Source: Isochrysis galbana (taxonomy: Eukaryota; Haptophyta; Isochrysidales; Isochrysidaceae). Taken from it: DNA of 64,000 bases. The stretch is taken from NCBI GenBank assembly GCA_018136815.1, contig CM030938.1, positions 2,273,028 to 2,337,027 of the forward strand. The letters are read 5' to 3'. Below, in pieces: positions 1 through 11,570 of the stretch (position 1 is its first letter; each line of letters starts with the position of its first letter). The notes under the pieces are model-generated. The model searched no databases. It saw only the letters and a list, made by a program, of their open reading frames with translations, and was not told where the DNA came from. Made by a program: the position numbers and the translations under genes.

Positions 1-2667
1 GTGTGCTGAGCTACGACGAGCAGTGCTTCATGCCGCCCGGCGCCGCACCGGCTCGTGCAACACAGAAGGCGACCCTTGCGAAGATTCGGCATACGCTGGC
101 CACAGGTGATGCCATGCGCACCGCTGTCAACGGCGTACGTGGACGAATGGATGAGCTGCCCGAGGACGAGCGGCTGCGCGCAAACGTACGCGACGCAATT
201 GATGCGTTCGACAAGGAGGCTCGCAAGTCGCCGGAGCTTGCAGAGGCCGAGGCGCGGCTCGAGTCGGAGGCCTTTGGCGCATGGCAAGCGGCTCGTGCCA
301 AGTCCGACTTCAGCCTCTTTGCGCCCAAGCTGAAGGAGATGTTTGAGCTGAAGAAAGAGGTGAGCAGCCACGCTTGCGGCAGACTTCCGCAGCACACGGG
401 CCTCAAGCTGAAGGTAGCTCAGATCCTTGATCTTCATTTCCTCCTAAAGGTAGCAACCGTGACTCGGCCCGGCGTTGCTGAGGCATATGACGGTGCTCTG
501 GACGCATTTGAACGAGGCATGACCGCGGCACGTCTCGATGAGCTGTTCTCCGAGCTGCGCGAGGGCCTTGTGCCTTTACTCAACGCCATCATGGCGAAGC
601 GGAAGTCGTGTCCAGGCTTTGATGCGCCGCACCCGTCGCTCGTGCCAGGCGAGGTCTGGTTAGTTGAAGAGCAGGCAGCACTTGCAAGGGAAGTGGCAGC
701 CGAGTTGGGATATGGTGTGACGCCAATCTCCAGGCTAGTAGAAGATTAGGTTTTGCAAATGCTATGCTGTGTTCAATGTTCCGCTGCGCCATTCCCGTCT
801 CTCTCTCCCGGTCCTGGCTCAGCATTTGACAACGGCCGCCTCGATGTCTCTACGCACCCCTTCACTGGTGGCGCTGGCCCCACTGACGTGCGTATCACAA
901 CACGCTTCTCGGAGAATTGGATCGAAGGATTTGGAGCGACGGTACACGAATGTGGCCACGCGCTCTATGAACAGGTTCGCGAAACGGAGTACATGGCGCG
1001 TGAGGCGGATGCATGTATTCGTCCTCGAGCAAAGTGACATCTAGGCTTCTATGTCGAGCGCTAGAGGAAGACTGAACTTGGCGAGAGACCTGCCGTCTCA
1101 TCCTTTGTTGATAATGAACACTCTTTTCCCGATTTTTTTCATTTTCACAGGGCCGTGACGTTTCAAACGAGGGGGCTGGTATGCCATCCTCCATGGCTCT
1201 CTCGATGGGCATCCACGAGTCGCAATCGCTTCTATGGGAGAGGATGGTCCTCCAGGTGAGCAACGTAAATGATCCTTTCGGGTGTACACAACGTTGCCCA
1301 GGTTCAGCTGTCGACACGTCGTTTGGTGTTTAGTTTGCTTAGTTTCTAAGGGAGCCGTGACGACGAGGCGGAAATACTGCGGCCGATCCTTATGTCCACC
1401 TCATTGCAGTCGCGGGCTTTCTGGAATTACGTTGCCCCAAAATTCAAGGAGCGCTTCGCGCATTGCGCCGACACCTCGCCGGAGGATTTTTACAAGACGT
1501 ACAATCGCGTGGATCCAGGGTGCATTCGGGTTGAGGCAGACGAGGTGAGCAGTGATGTATGCCTGCCTCCGTAGTGCGGCCGCCGTGCATATATGACATG
1601 GGCAGCTGCAGCAGACTAGCTGTCTCGTTTGATCACGTTCATTTGTTGGCCCCCATGCCTTCATAGGTGAGCTACCCGTTGCATGTGATCCTCCGGTACG
1701 ACATCGAGCGCGCACTCTTCCGCGGTGAGATGCAGGTACAAAACCCTGTCTGTAATGCAAAGATTGTACTATTTGCAATGACAAAATGTCTAGAAGAGTT
1801 GCGATGCCTAGAAGAGTTGCGATGCCTAGGAGAGTTGCGATGCCTGGGAGAGTTGGGATGCCTAGGAGTGTTGTGGCCTTGTCCTTAGTGCCATCGCGAT
1901 GCCACACCCTAGGTTGAGGACGTGCCCGCCTTTTGGAACAAGCGGATGAAGGAGGACCTTGGTGTCGACGTCGCTGATGACTCTAAGGGATGCTTGCAGG
2001 TTTGAATGTTCCCCGACGCACAACGGGGACCCTCGCTTTTGAGCATTGGACAGTAGAACACGTGTCCTCTGCATTCAAGCGGGCACAACATTTTGCAGCC
2101 TTTCGCGACGCTCTAAAGCACGTGACCGCGTCCCGCATGGCAATCCAATCTAGAATATTTTGTTCGCGTGTTCTCTCACAACGCATGCCGTTCGGCTTCC
2201 ACACAGGACATCCACTGGTCGTTTGGCGCTGTTGGCTACTTCCCATCGTACACTCTTGGCGCAATTGCTGCAGTCCAAATCTTTCAGGTATAAAGGCGCA
2301 ACTGCTCTAGGCCATGTTCAGCTCCCTTGTCTTTGCCGACGATCGAGTCGTCTGAGGAGCGCATGCTCACCCGCTGGCCACGCTTTGGGGTCATTTCGTC
2401 ATGTTGTGTGCCGCCCAACAATGCCTGCGCTTGTCCTATTAGGCATATGAGAAGGAGATTGGCAAGGACGTTGTCGCAACGCAGATTAGCAATGGGGAAT
2501 TCGTTCCGCTGCGCGAGTGGCTTCGCGCAAAAGTTCACGAGCGTGGCTCGATCCCTGGATCGCCTGACGCCTTGCTGAAGGAGATTTGTGGAGAACCTCT
2601 TTCGGTGAAGCCTTTCCTGGCCTACTTGAAACAAAAGTACTCGGCGCTCTACGAGCTCGAACTTTGA
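1..2667 (+). CDS. M32 family metallocarboxypeptidase, 5' end outside window
   Basis: Zinc carboxypeptidase of the Taq/Pfu type (peptidase family M32), which trims residues from peptide C-termini. Nine exons join in frame with GT-AG introns: to 359, 450-714, 823-974, 1151-1255, 1410-1544, 1667-1735, 1913-1999, 2207-2287 and 2443-2667, giving 491 visible residues. The metal site HECGH lies at 945-959 (exon 3); the third ligand is the Glu of HESQS in exon 4. Other family blocks are seen: [10 protein letters not shown] at the start, [10 protein letters not shown] in exon 3, [14 protein letters not shown] in exon 6. The first visible codon (position 3) sits inside the domain, so an upstream exon with the real start is missing. 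No frameshift or lost catalytic residue is seen, so the gene looks functional. Location in the cell cannot be judged without the N-terminus. The next gene downstream is also a metallopeptidase, of an unrelated family. Confidence 0.9.
1791..1873 (+). repeat. 18-bp minisatellite inside an intron of the M32 gene
   Basis: Four full units and a partial fifth of the 18-bp unit TAGAAGAGTTGCGATGCC run from 1791 within the intron between exons 6 and 7, with drift in later units (GAAG to GGAG, GCG to GGG). The unit is a multiple of three and stays open in one frame, but flanking family alignment shows it is intronic. Confidence 0.9.
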
Positions 2668-3077
2668 GCGAGTAGGAATTGGAATGTGTGGGCGGGACTC
2701 GCGTGCCAGCCGTAGTAGTTACGTTACAATGGTGGCTGAGAGTGCGGCGTCATGCTAAGCACCGAAGGCATATACCACGCCGCACGCGCTGGGGAGAACT
2801 GGGTGTGCGTCAAGTGGCGGGTCCCATTTCCACGCGACACGCTGTCCATCTTCGTGCGCAAGGGAACGCGCGCGGCCCATGGGAGGTCGTTGAATTTGAT
2901 ACATTGATGCCAACCAAGCGCTTACGTTGGCATACAACACGTGAGAGCGCGGGGTTGCATCTTGTTTTGTGCACTTGTACTTGATGAATCAGAATGGGGA
3001 TGGGGACTTCAAACGCGGCGCTCAAGTGTGAGTAGAAAGAGGCGGGAGGATGCTTTGAGCTTTGAGCTGCTGACTAC
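2668..3077. other. Intergenic, nothing recognised
   Basis: About 400 bp between the M32 stop codon and the retroposon insertion. No conserved open frame, RNA gene or repeat copy was seen. Confidence 0.6.
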
Positions 3078-3866
3078 TAGGAGGCCGAGCTTTGCAACTA
3101 AGTTTATACTTAGTTCGCCCATGGGGGGGCACGAGCCCCCCCTCTCTCCACTCCTCCCCTGCCGTAGGGGAGGAACCACTCATGCTCCTGGCATGCCTGA
3201 TGGCTTGCCAGGAGCACACTGCCATGCTGACCCATCCTCCTCCCCACAGGCTCGCCTGAATCGCGCGTCCTGGCCCGGCGTGGCCAGCCCATCGCTCCAA
3301 CCCCTCCTCCCTCCCTGGTCAACAGGCAGACAGGTGCAGACTGGGGGCCCCAGAGGCGCAGGAGCGCCAGCGAGGGAGAGCGGCAGGGGAGGCCAGGGCC
3401 CAGCCCCAGCCTCCTCTGCCCCCTAAGCTGGCCTCCAAGTGCCTCCAGGGGCCGCCAGAGGGCGCAGCTGCAGGCCTGCCGCAGGCGCGTCATCGCGCGT
3501 GCCGCAGGAGAGGGGGGAGAGAGCGCGGAGAAGGGGGTGGGGGGTGGGCGGAGCGAGAGCTCCGCCCAGCCCGAAAAATCGGCAAGTCTCGCGCCTGTTT
3601 ACATGATAAGTCGAGACAGAGTACAGAGTCCGCCGCCAGCCCGGGAGGCGTAGGAGGGGGGGGGGGGGGGGCGCGGGCCACCGGACCATATCTAAGCCCT
3701 TCACCCCTTTCCCTCTAGTAGTGTACGGGGGGAGCCGCCTGATGGCGGGGGGGGGAAGGGCCGGGGGAATGGGGGTGTAGAAAGTGTCCTGCGTTAAAGT
3801 AATGGGTCCATGCGCCGCAAGTGCGGTAAGAATATTATAAAGTTAAAAATAGGAGGCCGAGCTTTG
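3078..3866 (+). mobile_element. Intact hairpin-rich non-coding retroposon, copy A, with 17-bp target-site duplications
   Basis: A 755-bp element (3095-3849) is flanked by perfect direct repeats TAGGAGGCCGAGCTTTG at 3078-3094 and 3850-3866. It begins with four consecutive hairpins: arms AACTAAG/CTTAGTT; GGGGGGC/GCCCCCC; TCCTCCCCT/AGGGGAGGA; CTCCTGGCA/TGCCAGGAG. The right end reads GCGGTAAGAATATTA followed by a T/A-rich tail. A second full copy lies inverted at 51263-52019. Long target-site duplications with no terminal inverted repeats point to target-primed reverse transcription. No protein is encoded; the open frames across it are side effects of GC richness. No tRNA-like promoter boxes were found, so it is better called a non-autonomous retroposon than a classical SINE. 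Confidence 0.85.
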
Positions 3867-4060
3867 GGGCCCTAGCGGGCGCAAAGCGGATCTAAAACAG
3901 ACAATTTCCCCTGATTTTCCAAACCCAGGGAGCTGCATGCCGCATGGTGGTGGTGGTATAGTGGTGGTGGGGAGTGGGTGTGGAAAGTTTGCTGCGTGAA
4001 AGTAGTGGGTCCACGGCCGCGTGTGCGCTGAGAATAATGGAATCCGCGAACTTATTGTGA
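3867..4060 (+). repeat. 5'-truncated right end of the hairpin-rich retroposon
   Basis: From about 3950 the sequence repeats the right-end landmarks of copy A (GGTGTGGAAAG, AGTAGTGGGTCCACG, then GTGCG..GAGAATAATGG), more diverged than the other copies. The stretch 3867-3949 shows no clear match. The remaining bases to the M13 leader are unremarkable. Confidence 0.55.
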
Positions 4061-4367
4061 GGTCGAAAAAGAGTGGGAGGTTTGTCACGCGCCTGCGTTC
4101 ATTGCCAGATTTTTTACTCTAGTGCTATTTCTAGTGATCAAAAGTCGTACTACTCTACTAGGAGTAGGGTGTTCGACTGTATTACGAGCTATGAAAAGAA
4201 TACAGAGATGACAGAGAAGAGAGAAAAGTGATGACAATGCGCGATCTTCTCCTACTCTAAAGGAAAATTCTAAGCTGAACCAAATGAAGGAGTTCGTTCG
4301 TTCGTCCGTTCGGGGAGCTTCCACCCCCTTTTTCTCACCTCTCTTCTCCCTCATCGTTTGTCTTTCG

Positions 4368-4386
4368 CCCCCCCCCCCCCCCCCCC
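4368..4386 (+). promoter_or_regulatory. C19 homopolymer in the M13 gene leader
   Basis: An uninterrupted run of 19 C residues preceded by CT-rich DNA, 29 nt before the start codon at 4415. Four other genes here have a similar run before their start (18369-18392, 22897-22914, 25900-25912, 45443-45461). Role unknown. Confidence 0.5.
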
Positions 4387-4414
4387 GGCTGCTCCCCTCT
4401 CGCCGTGTGCCGCG

Positions 4415-7400
4415 ATGCCCGTGACGGCTGACTTTGCCGGCAGGTGCTCGTGCTGCAACAACCCGTGGTCGCGGCCGTCGGAGGGCGATCTCGGCTACTT
4501 CGCGCCTGCCTGCAATGCCTGCGTCGCAGACGACGCGGGCGTGCCTGGCCTCGACCCCGCCAACATGGACACCTCAGTTTCTCCCGGCAGCAACTTCTTC
4601 CGCCACAGCAACGGTGTGTGGATGGACTCCAACCCGATCCCGGGCGAGTACCCGAGCTGGAACACCTTCACCGCGCTGCACGACAAGAATCTCTCCCGGC
4701 TCAAGGACATGCTCGAGACGCTGCCCATCCCTGAGAAGGGTTCAGATGCTAAGACGGCTGCTGAGAAAGTCGCAGCCTTCTGGGGCTCAGCGATCGACGA
4801 GGAGAGCATCGAAGCTCTCGGCGCACAGCCGCTCGCCCCAGTGCTAGCCGTATGCGATAGGGCAGAGAGCGACCGAACTGCCGCGGTCGCCAAGTTGCAG
4901 GTGCGCCGAGTGTAGCCCTCCTGCCATCCACCATTTGCTTCTGTGCATGATTTGTACACATGATTTGGACACATGACAACGTCTGGCCCAGACGTTGTCA
5001 TGGTACCCTGATGATTGATCGGGCTCCTTGACCGTTTCAACGCCAACTCTGTATTAGTCCGAGTTCGGCATCAATGTGTTCTTCGCATGCGACGAGGGGC
5101 CAGACGACAAAGACAGCCAATGGACATTGCTACAGATATGCCAAGGGGGGCTTGGATTGCCAGACCGGGACTACTACTTTGATGAGGACAAGGTAAGCTG
5201 TCACTGCACGCCCGGTGCCACGTCAGCACACGCGCAATAATGGTTTCTTTTTCTTAAAGCACGTATCGCCCATAGCATTTACCACCGAGCGTGTCTCCTG
5301 CACTTACGCTCGTTGGTCAGCCTTCCAATATTCACGCGTATCGCCCATAGCATTTACCACCGAGCGTGTCTCCTGCAGTTACGCTCGTTGGCCAGCCTTC
5401 CAATATTCACGCACGTTTCATGGCACCCAATTCTATAGGCGGAGAAGCGTAGCCACTACAAGTCTCACGTGGCCCGAGTGTTTGGGCTTCTCGGCGAGTG
5501 CGAGAGCGATGCGGCCAAAGGAGCGGAGGCGGTAAGGGCGATGGGGAGGAGGGTGCATGCGGCAAAGCTTGCTCTCTTCTCCCCTCCATGTGAGACCGGA
5601 GATGGATTGCCCTGTCATTAGGTACTTCGCTTGGAGTCCTCTCTAGCTGCCTCTCATCTGACGCGCACTGAGCGACGCGATCCGGAGACAGTCTACAATA
5701 AGATGAACCTTACCAAGCTCTCCGCCCTTTGCAAGGCGCGTTTCGCCTCTCGTTCAGGAGCCCCTCTACACGTTCATGCGTCTGCACGAGCCCGCTTACA
5801 CAGGCGGCCGTCCTTGGTGGCATTTGTGATCACCCCTTGCATGCCTCAAACCGAGTTCTCACTCCTTTCTCAGGGCGGGGTAGAATGGCCTCGTTTTTTT
5901 GAGCTGATTGGCAAGCCAAGCCCCAAAAGTCTGAATGTTGATTCACCACCGGCGCTTGCCACGGCGTGCCGACTCATCATGGAGGCGAGCTCTGAGGATT
6001 TTCGTTGGTGAGAGTACGTCACGAAACGATGATGCCGTCACCTTGCGATCACTGCCAAGGGAGAGCAATGGACGAGTGTTGCTGCTTTCGGACGATTTCG
6101 AACAGTGCTCATTGTCTTATTCAGATGTTGTTCTTGCCGCCGCCATTCAATTATTCGCCCCATCCTTGCTCCAGGTATCTTCGGTGGCACGCCGCGCACT
6201 CATTATCCGCTCACCTTCCGAAGGTCTTTGTCGATGCACACTTTGACTTTTATTTGAAGGAAATATCAGGACAGAAAGAGCAGAAACCACGCTGGAAGAG
6301 GTGTGTTTACGGATCGCTCTGGAAACTTTTGACATCCTTGCACCACTGCCTACACACACCCTGCCCTCGGCTGGCGACTCCCAGCGTACAATGCCTTCAC
6401 CTGTATGCCTCTCTTAGGGCGATGGCGATGGTGGAATCTGCCCTCGGTGAGGCTGTTGGCGAGCTTTACGTCACTCGCTTCTTCGGCGGTGATGCAAAAG
6501 CAAAAGCATTGTCGGTGGTCGAATCCGTGAGACAAGCGCTTGAGCAACGCTTGAACGAGGTAATCAGAATCCCAACAGCTACAGCCCTCTTCTATCCTCT
6601 TACCGATTCCGCTCTTGCACATCCCTTCCCAATTTTCACCGGACTCCCCCACCTACCATGACAACGAGCCCAGGTCGATTGGATGTCTGCGCCCACACGC
6701 GCTAAGGCTTTGGAGAAGATGTCCGCATTTGGTGTAAAGATCGGCTTTCCCGACAAATGGATCGATTATTCGCCGCTTAGTGTCGTAGCCGGAGATCATC
6801 TTGGCAACGTCATCAGAGCTCGTGCTTTTGAATTTCAACGGAGGGTGCGCCATTCAGAATAGTGCCATCGTGACGCGCCGGCCCAGATCTTCAGACGTTA
6901 TGCTTTCCTATATCATGGCGATGCCCTTGCCCTTGTGATTGGCTTTGTTTTATTCGGGGATTGTGCCGACTAACGCCGTCGCCACTCAAAAATAAAACAG
7001 ATGGGTTTCGCTGACGCAGCTACCGACAAGACACGCTGGTTGATGCTACCTCAACAGATCAATGCCTATTATCACCCCAATCTAAACGAAATCGTCTTTC
7101 CTGCTGCTATTCTCCAAGTGGGCTAATATCACACATTTCCACGCCGAAGGCTAATTTGCTACGCACAGATTATGGCCTCCACATACGACCTCTCGCATCC
7201 AGGACACTGTTGTCCCTCGCTGCCTCGTCTTCCAGCATGCTACAACTCCCCACCTTCACCCACCGCCCCCCTCCCCCCCCCCCCCCCCACACACACACAG
7301 CCGCCATTTTTCAACCCTGACGCCGACGAGGCCGTCAATTTCGGGTCTTTTGGTGCCGTCGTCGGCCATGAGATGACTCACGGTGTGTATGCGCGACTCC

Positions 7401-8722
7401 AATCCCTAAGTTGCTTGGGCGTCATGTCACTCATCGACTCATATTTTGCCCAATGCGTCATCGACTCACAATTTTTGACGTGACGGAAATTTTTCGTGCG
7501 GTGGATTGCCCCTAATCGAAACCTCATGGACGGCAACTTTCACTGCCCTAAAGATCTGGCTTCGTCACGTCGCTTCTACTGAACGCACGCTCGCCGTTTT
7601 GTTATTTTCGAATTCGCGTGTGAACTGACGCAGAGTACTCGAAATGCGCCTGCTCAAGTTAGCCACGCTTCTCGACTCACAGGATTCGACGACCAAGGCC
7701 GCCAATTCGACGCGCACGGCAACCTGAAGGATTGGTGGGCGCAGGCAGATGCGTCCGAATATGAAAAGCGAGTCGCTGTGCAGGTGCTCCTCGCCGCATT
7801 GTCGCCGTGCGTCATTGCTGCGGCGGTTGCAGAGCGCCTGTATGTGTAGCAAATCTATGCCCCTTCCAAAATGTGTGGCATCTCCACATTGACCCACGCT
7901 GAAATCGTGCTGCGATGTCCAGATTGCTCAAGCCAGCGCGTTCACAGTCTACGGGAAGCCGCTCAACGGCAAGCTCACATGCGGCGAGAACATCGCTGAC
8001 CTCGGAGGCCTCAAGCTTGCTTGGCGTGCTCTAACATCGCGTCTCCAGACCGAACTCGAATCTCGAGATCCCAAACGTCAAAAGCGGCTCAACGGCTTCA
8101 CGCCCCAGCAGAGATTTTTTCTCGCGTGGGCTCAAGTAAGCATGCTGATGTCGTTACCTCCTTTCTTCATTTTTCCCACTCACCTCAACTAGCGGTTGGT
8201 CGCCCACAGCTCGAGCGTCCTTAAAACGTCACAATGCCGGACCGTAATTGCGTGCCGCGCCCCTTGTGGTGGAAGTGCGGTGAGCCGGTCCTTGGGGTTG
8301 GAGAAGCTGGTCTTTTGAGACGCTTTGCACAAGGCTCGAGAACTCCAGGATGAGATTGTAGGCACCACCGCTTAATTTAGAGTCGCCCGTCCCCTCTTCT
8401 TGTAGGTGTGGCGCGAAAATACTTCCAAGGAGCAAGCCTTGAAGATGCTGACGCTTGACCCTCATGGTCCAAATGAGTGAGTCTAGCCCATTTGATCCAT
8501 TGGTTTCCCTCCGAGCCAACCTCTCCAGTTCAGCGGCCGCTTCGGCGATGGCGCTAGTATGGCAGCCGTTTCGTCCGTCGTTGAAGTGCCAACCCCTTCC
8601 TTCCCCAAAGGTATCGTACAAACGGCCCTCTGACCAACATGAAGGAATTTCACGAGGCCTTCAATGTCCAGCCTGGGGAGCCAATGTATCGCGCTCCAGA
8701 TGATTGCGTTGATATTTGGTGA
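4415..8722 (+). CDS. M13 family metalloendopeptidase (neprilysin/PepO type)
   Basis: Zinc endopeptidase of family M13, cleaving peptides N-terminal to hydrophobic residues. Fourteen exons sum to 2,097 nt (698 residues): 4415-4900, 5058-5192, 5439-5531, 5622-5735, 5874-6007, 6175-6300, 6418-6559, 6674-6844, 7001-7117, 7301-7382, 7683-7783, 7923-8135, 8406-8476, 8611-8722. The M13 N-domain opens with [18 protein letters not shown]; the catalytic part has [13 protein letters not shown] (about residues 529-533) and GENIADLGG (third ligand E589, with D593), and ends in the family's Cys-x-x-Trp tail (DDCVDIW). No membrane segment precedes the domain, unlike vertebrate neprilysin. A Cys-rich stretch (CSCCNNP, ACNAC) lies near the start. 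The ATG at 4415 is chosen because upstream frame is only a C run with no ATG. The intron after 5735 fits only as GC-AG. All catalytic residues are present. Confidence 0.9.
5262..5411 (+). repeat. 75-bp tandem duplication in an M13 intron
   Basis: Two adjacent copies (5262-5336, 5337-5411) differ at two positions seen by eye. They fill most of the intron between exons 2 and 3. The few differences suggest a recent duplication. Confidence 0.95.
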
Positions 8723-9010
8723 CAAGTCTCTTCGGTGTCGCATTATCTCGTGACCTATTCGCAAGGCGCAACTAGTGAATAGAACGCCCAAACGCTATGG
8801 CAGCTTACGCAGTGTGTGCGCGCGCAATTTTCGTGCCTACCTGCCGCCATCGCCTCCATTCAACATCGTGAGTGACCGCTGTGGGGCAAGCGTGCTCAAC
8901 GCTAGAAGTATGCCGCACGCAGCGCATGCAACAAAAAATAAAGTCATGCTAGCGCACTACTAAGCACTAAAGAGAGTCAACTGTGAACAAATTGTTCATT
9001 TTCCGTCGTT
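8723..9010. other. Intergenic, nothing recognised
   Basis: Downstream flank of the M13 gene. No conserved coding or RNA feature was seen. Confidence 0.5.
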
Positions 9011-9460
9011 CTCTTCGTTCTCTTGCGGGCGTGTGATGCCTGCGCGTGCCATGGCCCTCGGGGCCCCCCAGAGAGCCAGTTGGGGCAGCTCAAGGGGTAG
9101 TGGAGGCTGGGGCAGTGCCCCTGGCCTCTCCTGGCCCTCTCCGTCGCTCGCCTCGCTAGTCTGGGTGCCCTCTTGGCGGCTTTGGTGGTCTGTGGCTCAG
9201 TGGTCAGTGGTGGTGGTGGGGGGGGTCAGTACGATTAGGGGCCAGTGCAGGCGAGTGCGTGCGGCGCGCGGCGCGCGCTCGGCGAGAGTGTGGTCAGGTG
9301 TGATGTCAGCCCAGCCCCTGCCAGCAGGCAGGGGCTAAGGTTGGTTGTTGGTTGTTGGTTGTGCAGGCCCACCCATGGGGTGTCTGCGATGGAGAGGGCG
9401 GGGGGGGGGGGGGGGGGCGAGGCCCCCATTGGCCTCCTACTTTTGTCCGTATGTTTGAGG
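9011..9460 (-). repeat. Diverged relative of the hairpin-rich retroposon
   Basis: Read on the minus strand, 9040-9190 resembles the middle of the 755-bp retroposon (the GCGAGGGAGAG...GGGCCC block), and 9390-9450 has the G-run/C-run hairpin typical of its left end. Ends are not sharp and no target-site duplication was found, so this is an older copy or another subfamily. Confidence 0.5.
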
Positions 9461-9529
9461 AGTGGGGGGTGGGTGGGTGTATAGTTTGGCGACGTGTCTC
9501 CAGTCTTCTTTGGTGATAACAATAATAAT

Positions 9530-9725
9530 AATAAACCAACTGAGTGTATTAGTGCCGCTACTGCCGGCACTAGCCATGCACCAACACGACAAGCCACGAC
9601 ACCGCACGACCGCATTATAAACCAAGGCACACGAATCTATGCACTTGATTATAACTCCCCCTGGCAGGCCCCCGGCTCCCGTTAGAACTCCCCATAAGCT
9701 CATGGGGGTGAAAACCCAGTTATTC
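9530..9725 (+). repeat. Dispersed repeat beginning AACTGAGTG-TTAGTGCC
   Basis: The block around 9537 (CTGAGTGTATTAGTGCCGCT) recurs, diverged, near 45292, 51008 and 51078. The following stretch with CCCCCGGCTCCC...CCCCATAAG and AAAACCCAGTTATTCGCC recurs at 51238-51262 and 52039-52065, where it is split by the intact retroposon copy B. It is therefore an older repeat and was the target of that insertion. No coding capacity. Confidence 0.6.
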
Positions 9726-10153
9726 GCCAATGTAGAATGTAGCATGTACATTGAAGACTTACCAGGGGAAAGCATCGGGGGGGGGGGGGGAGCGATCCTT
9801 TGTAGTCGTTCCGTTGAGAATGAAACGCCCTTAGTCAGGGCAAGCCAGCCTGCCCGAGCAGTCCTCCGCCGCAGAATAAGCGACGGCGCCCGGGGAACTT
9901 TACTTCGAGAGGGCTCCCCTGGGCGCTCTTGCGCCGCTCCCTCCGCTCCTCCACCTATCGCCAGCCTCTCACTCCGCCCGCTTACAAACGTCGTAAACGG
10001 GGCGCGGTTATCGTTGAATCCCCGGTTCGGGGACCGGCGACGTCCGCACTCCCACACTCCACTCTCTCTTCGCCCCCTCCTGCGGCGCGTGCCCATGTGC
10101 CCATGTGCCCATGGCGCGCGCCTCGACCCGCTCTCAGGGGTCCCTGAGGGGTA
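9726..10153. other. Intergenic, G run and GC-rich sequence
   Basis: Contains a G run near 9778-9790 and a GC-rich tract up to the LINE tail. No gene recognised. Confidence 0.5.
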
Positions 10154-11570
10154 AAAAAAAAACAAAAAACTCTGAAGATTCTGGGCTACACACCTACTAG
10201 ACTAGGGTACTTCCCCATCCCTACTGTCACCGCCCTTAACTTCCCTTCCCTCCACCTCCTCCCCTTTCCCCCTTCATTCCTTTGTCTTCGGTATCCGGGG
10301 TTCGGCTCGGGTGCGCTACCACGAGCCTGGTTCAAAGCGCGGGTTCCGGGCAGGCCTGTTGTTGGTCAATTGTCATCGTGTGTCTGTTGGGGCACGGGTG
10401 TGCTCGTCCTTCACGCCCTTGCTGGTCGCTTTTGTGTCTCAATGGGTTTGTGTCTAGTCGAGGCGTATCCCGTCTCAGTTATGCTCTGGTTCGGGTCCCT
10501 CGGCAATTGTATATGCCACCCCCATCGAGGTGGTCAGCGTTTGTAGCTCTAGGCTTGGTTTTAGCTTTCCTCTCGCACATAGTGTGAACAAAGGGTATAC
10601 ATCGTTCATGTCGATCCTTTTCTTCGGCTGTCTGCCCATGCCTGCTTGGGCGGTTCTAGCCGTGTCTGTCGTACTTGCGAATAGTAGCGCCTTGCTTAGT
10701 GTTGTGTACCTGTCTATCGTTCTTATCAACACTGATTCCTCCGAGAATTCAATGCCGTCGTAGTGTATCTTGTAGAAGTCTGTTAAGATATACCTCCATG
10801 CTAGAGTGTAGAGTATGGTGAGCGATCGCGGTGTTTTCCCCCCGGGACCCCACTCGCCGGGTCCGAGGCATTAGCAGGTGCGTGTACCATCTGCCACCCC
10901 AGGGCCTTGGCGGTCATGCATGCTCGAAGGTGCCTGCCATCGGCGTAGGCGTGTAGCTCTTGTAGTAGTATGATGTCTACTCTAGCTTTCCTCGCTTGGG
11001 CGAGCACCGAGCCTAAGGCGCCGTGACCGGCGCCATTCATGTTGTAGGAGACGATCTTGATCGGTCCCTCACCTGGGTATCCGCGAGCGGAGTCGAAGGT
11101 GAGCGCATATATGATAAGAAGGTTTGCGCGGCTAAGGTCGCGCGCGTGTTGCACGCACTTGTGCATGTAGCGACAGTCGGCGCCCAAGGCGCAGATTCCG
11201 CCCTTGGGTTGTTTTCCCGGGGCTCCGGCACTCGCGCGCGGAAATGCGCAGATTATCATGCATTTGCCGTCTTTCCACGCGCCCGGGTACTCGTGCGAGC
11301 GGTTACACGCCTTGCCCATGATGTTCATGGGGCATTTCCCGTTAGGGAAGCGCTTGCACAGCTCCGGGGCATTCGGGTTCATGGCCTCTTGGACAGTCAT
11401 CTTCGGCGGAGCCGTGCGTTTGCGTTCTTCGCGTTCGAGGCGCGCGGCTTTTTCTTCCTCGCACACGCAAATGCGCAAGGGGGGATGGAACGCCATGGCG
11501 TAGCCTTTATTGTATCCTTTACAGCCCTTGGGTCCCGCATGGATGTTTAGGTTCTTGATGTCTCCGCCAA
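10154..11570 (-). mobile_element. LINE remnant: endonuclease joined to C-terminal domain, reverse transcriptase missing
   Basis: Minus-strand coding from about 11564 to 10801 gives a Cys/His-rich leader (CKRFPNGKCPMN...C..H and CALGADCRYMHKC, CCCH-like) then the start of an exonuclease-endonuclease-phosphatase fold (IKIVSYNMNG, DIILLQELHAYADG). At about 10800 the reading shifts frame straight into the family's C-terminal region (LAWRYILTDFYKIHYD, then QAGMGRQPKKRIDM), matched by the LINE at 42.8-44.5 kb. The whole reverse transcriptase is deleted. The 3' end carries the family tail, ending GAATCTTCAGAG and an oligo(T)-rich tract on the coding strand (plus-strand A run about 10154-10170). Confidence 0.8.

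Noticed and set aside
1790..1888. Leu-Glu-Glu-Leu-Arg repeat peptide
   Set aside because: It is the translation of the intronic 18-bp minisatellite; family alignment of M32 skips it.
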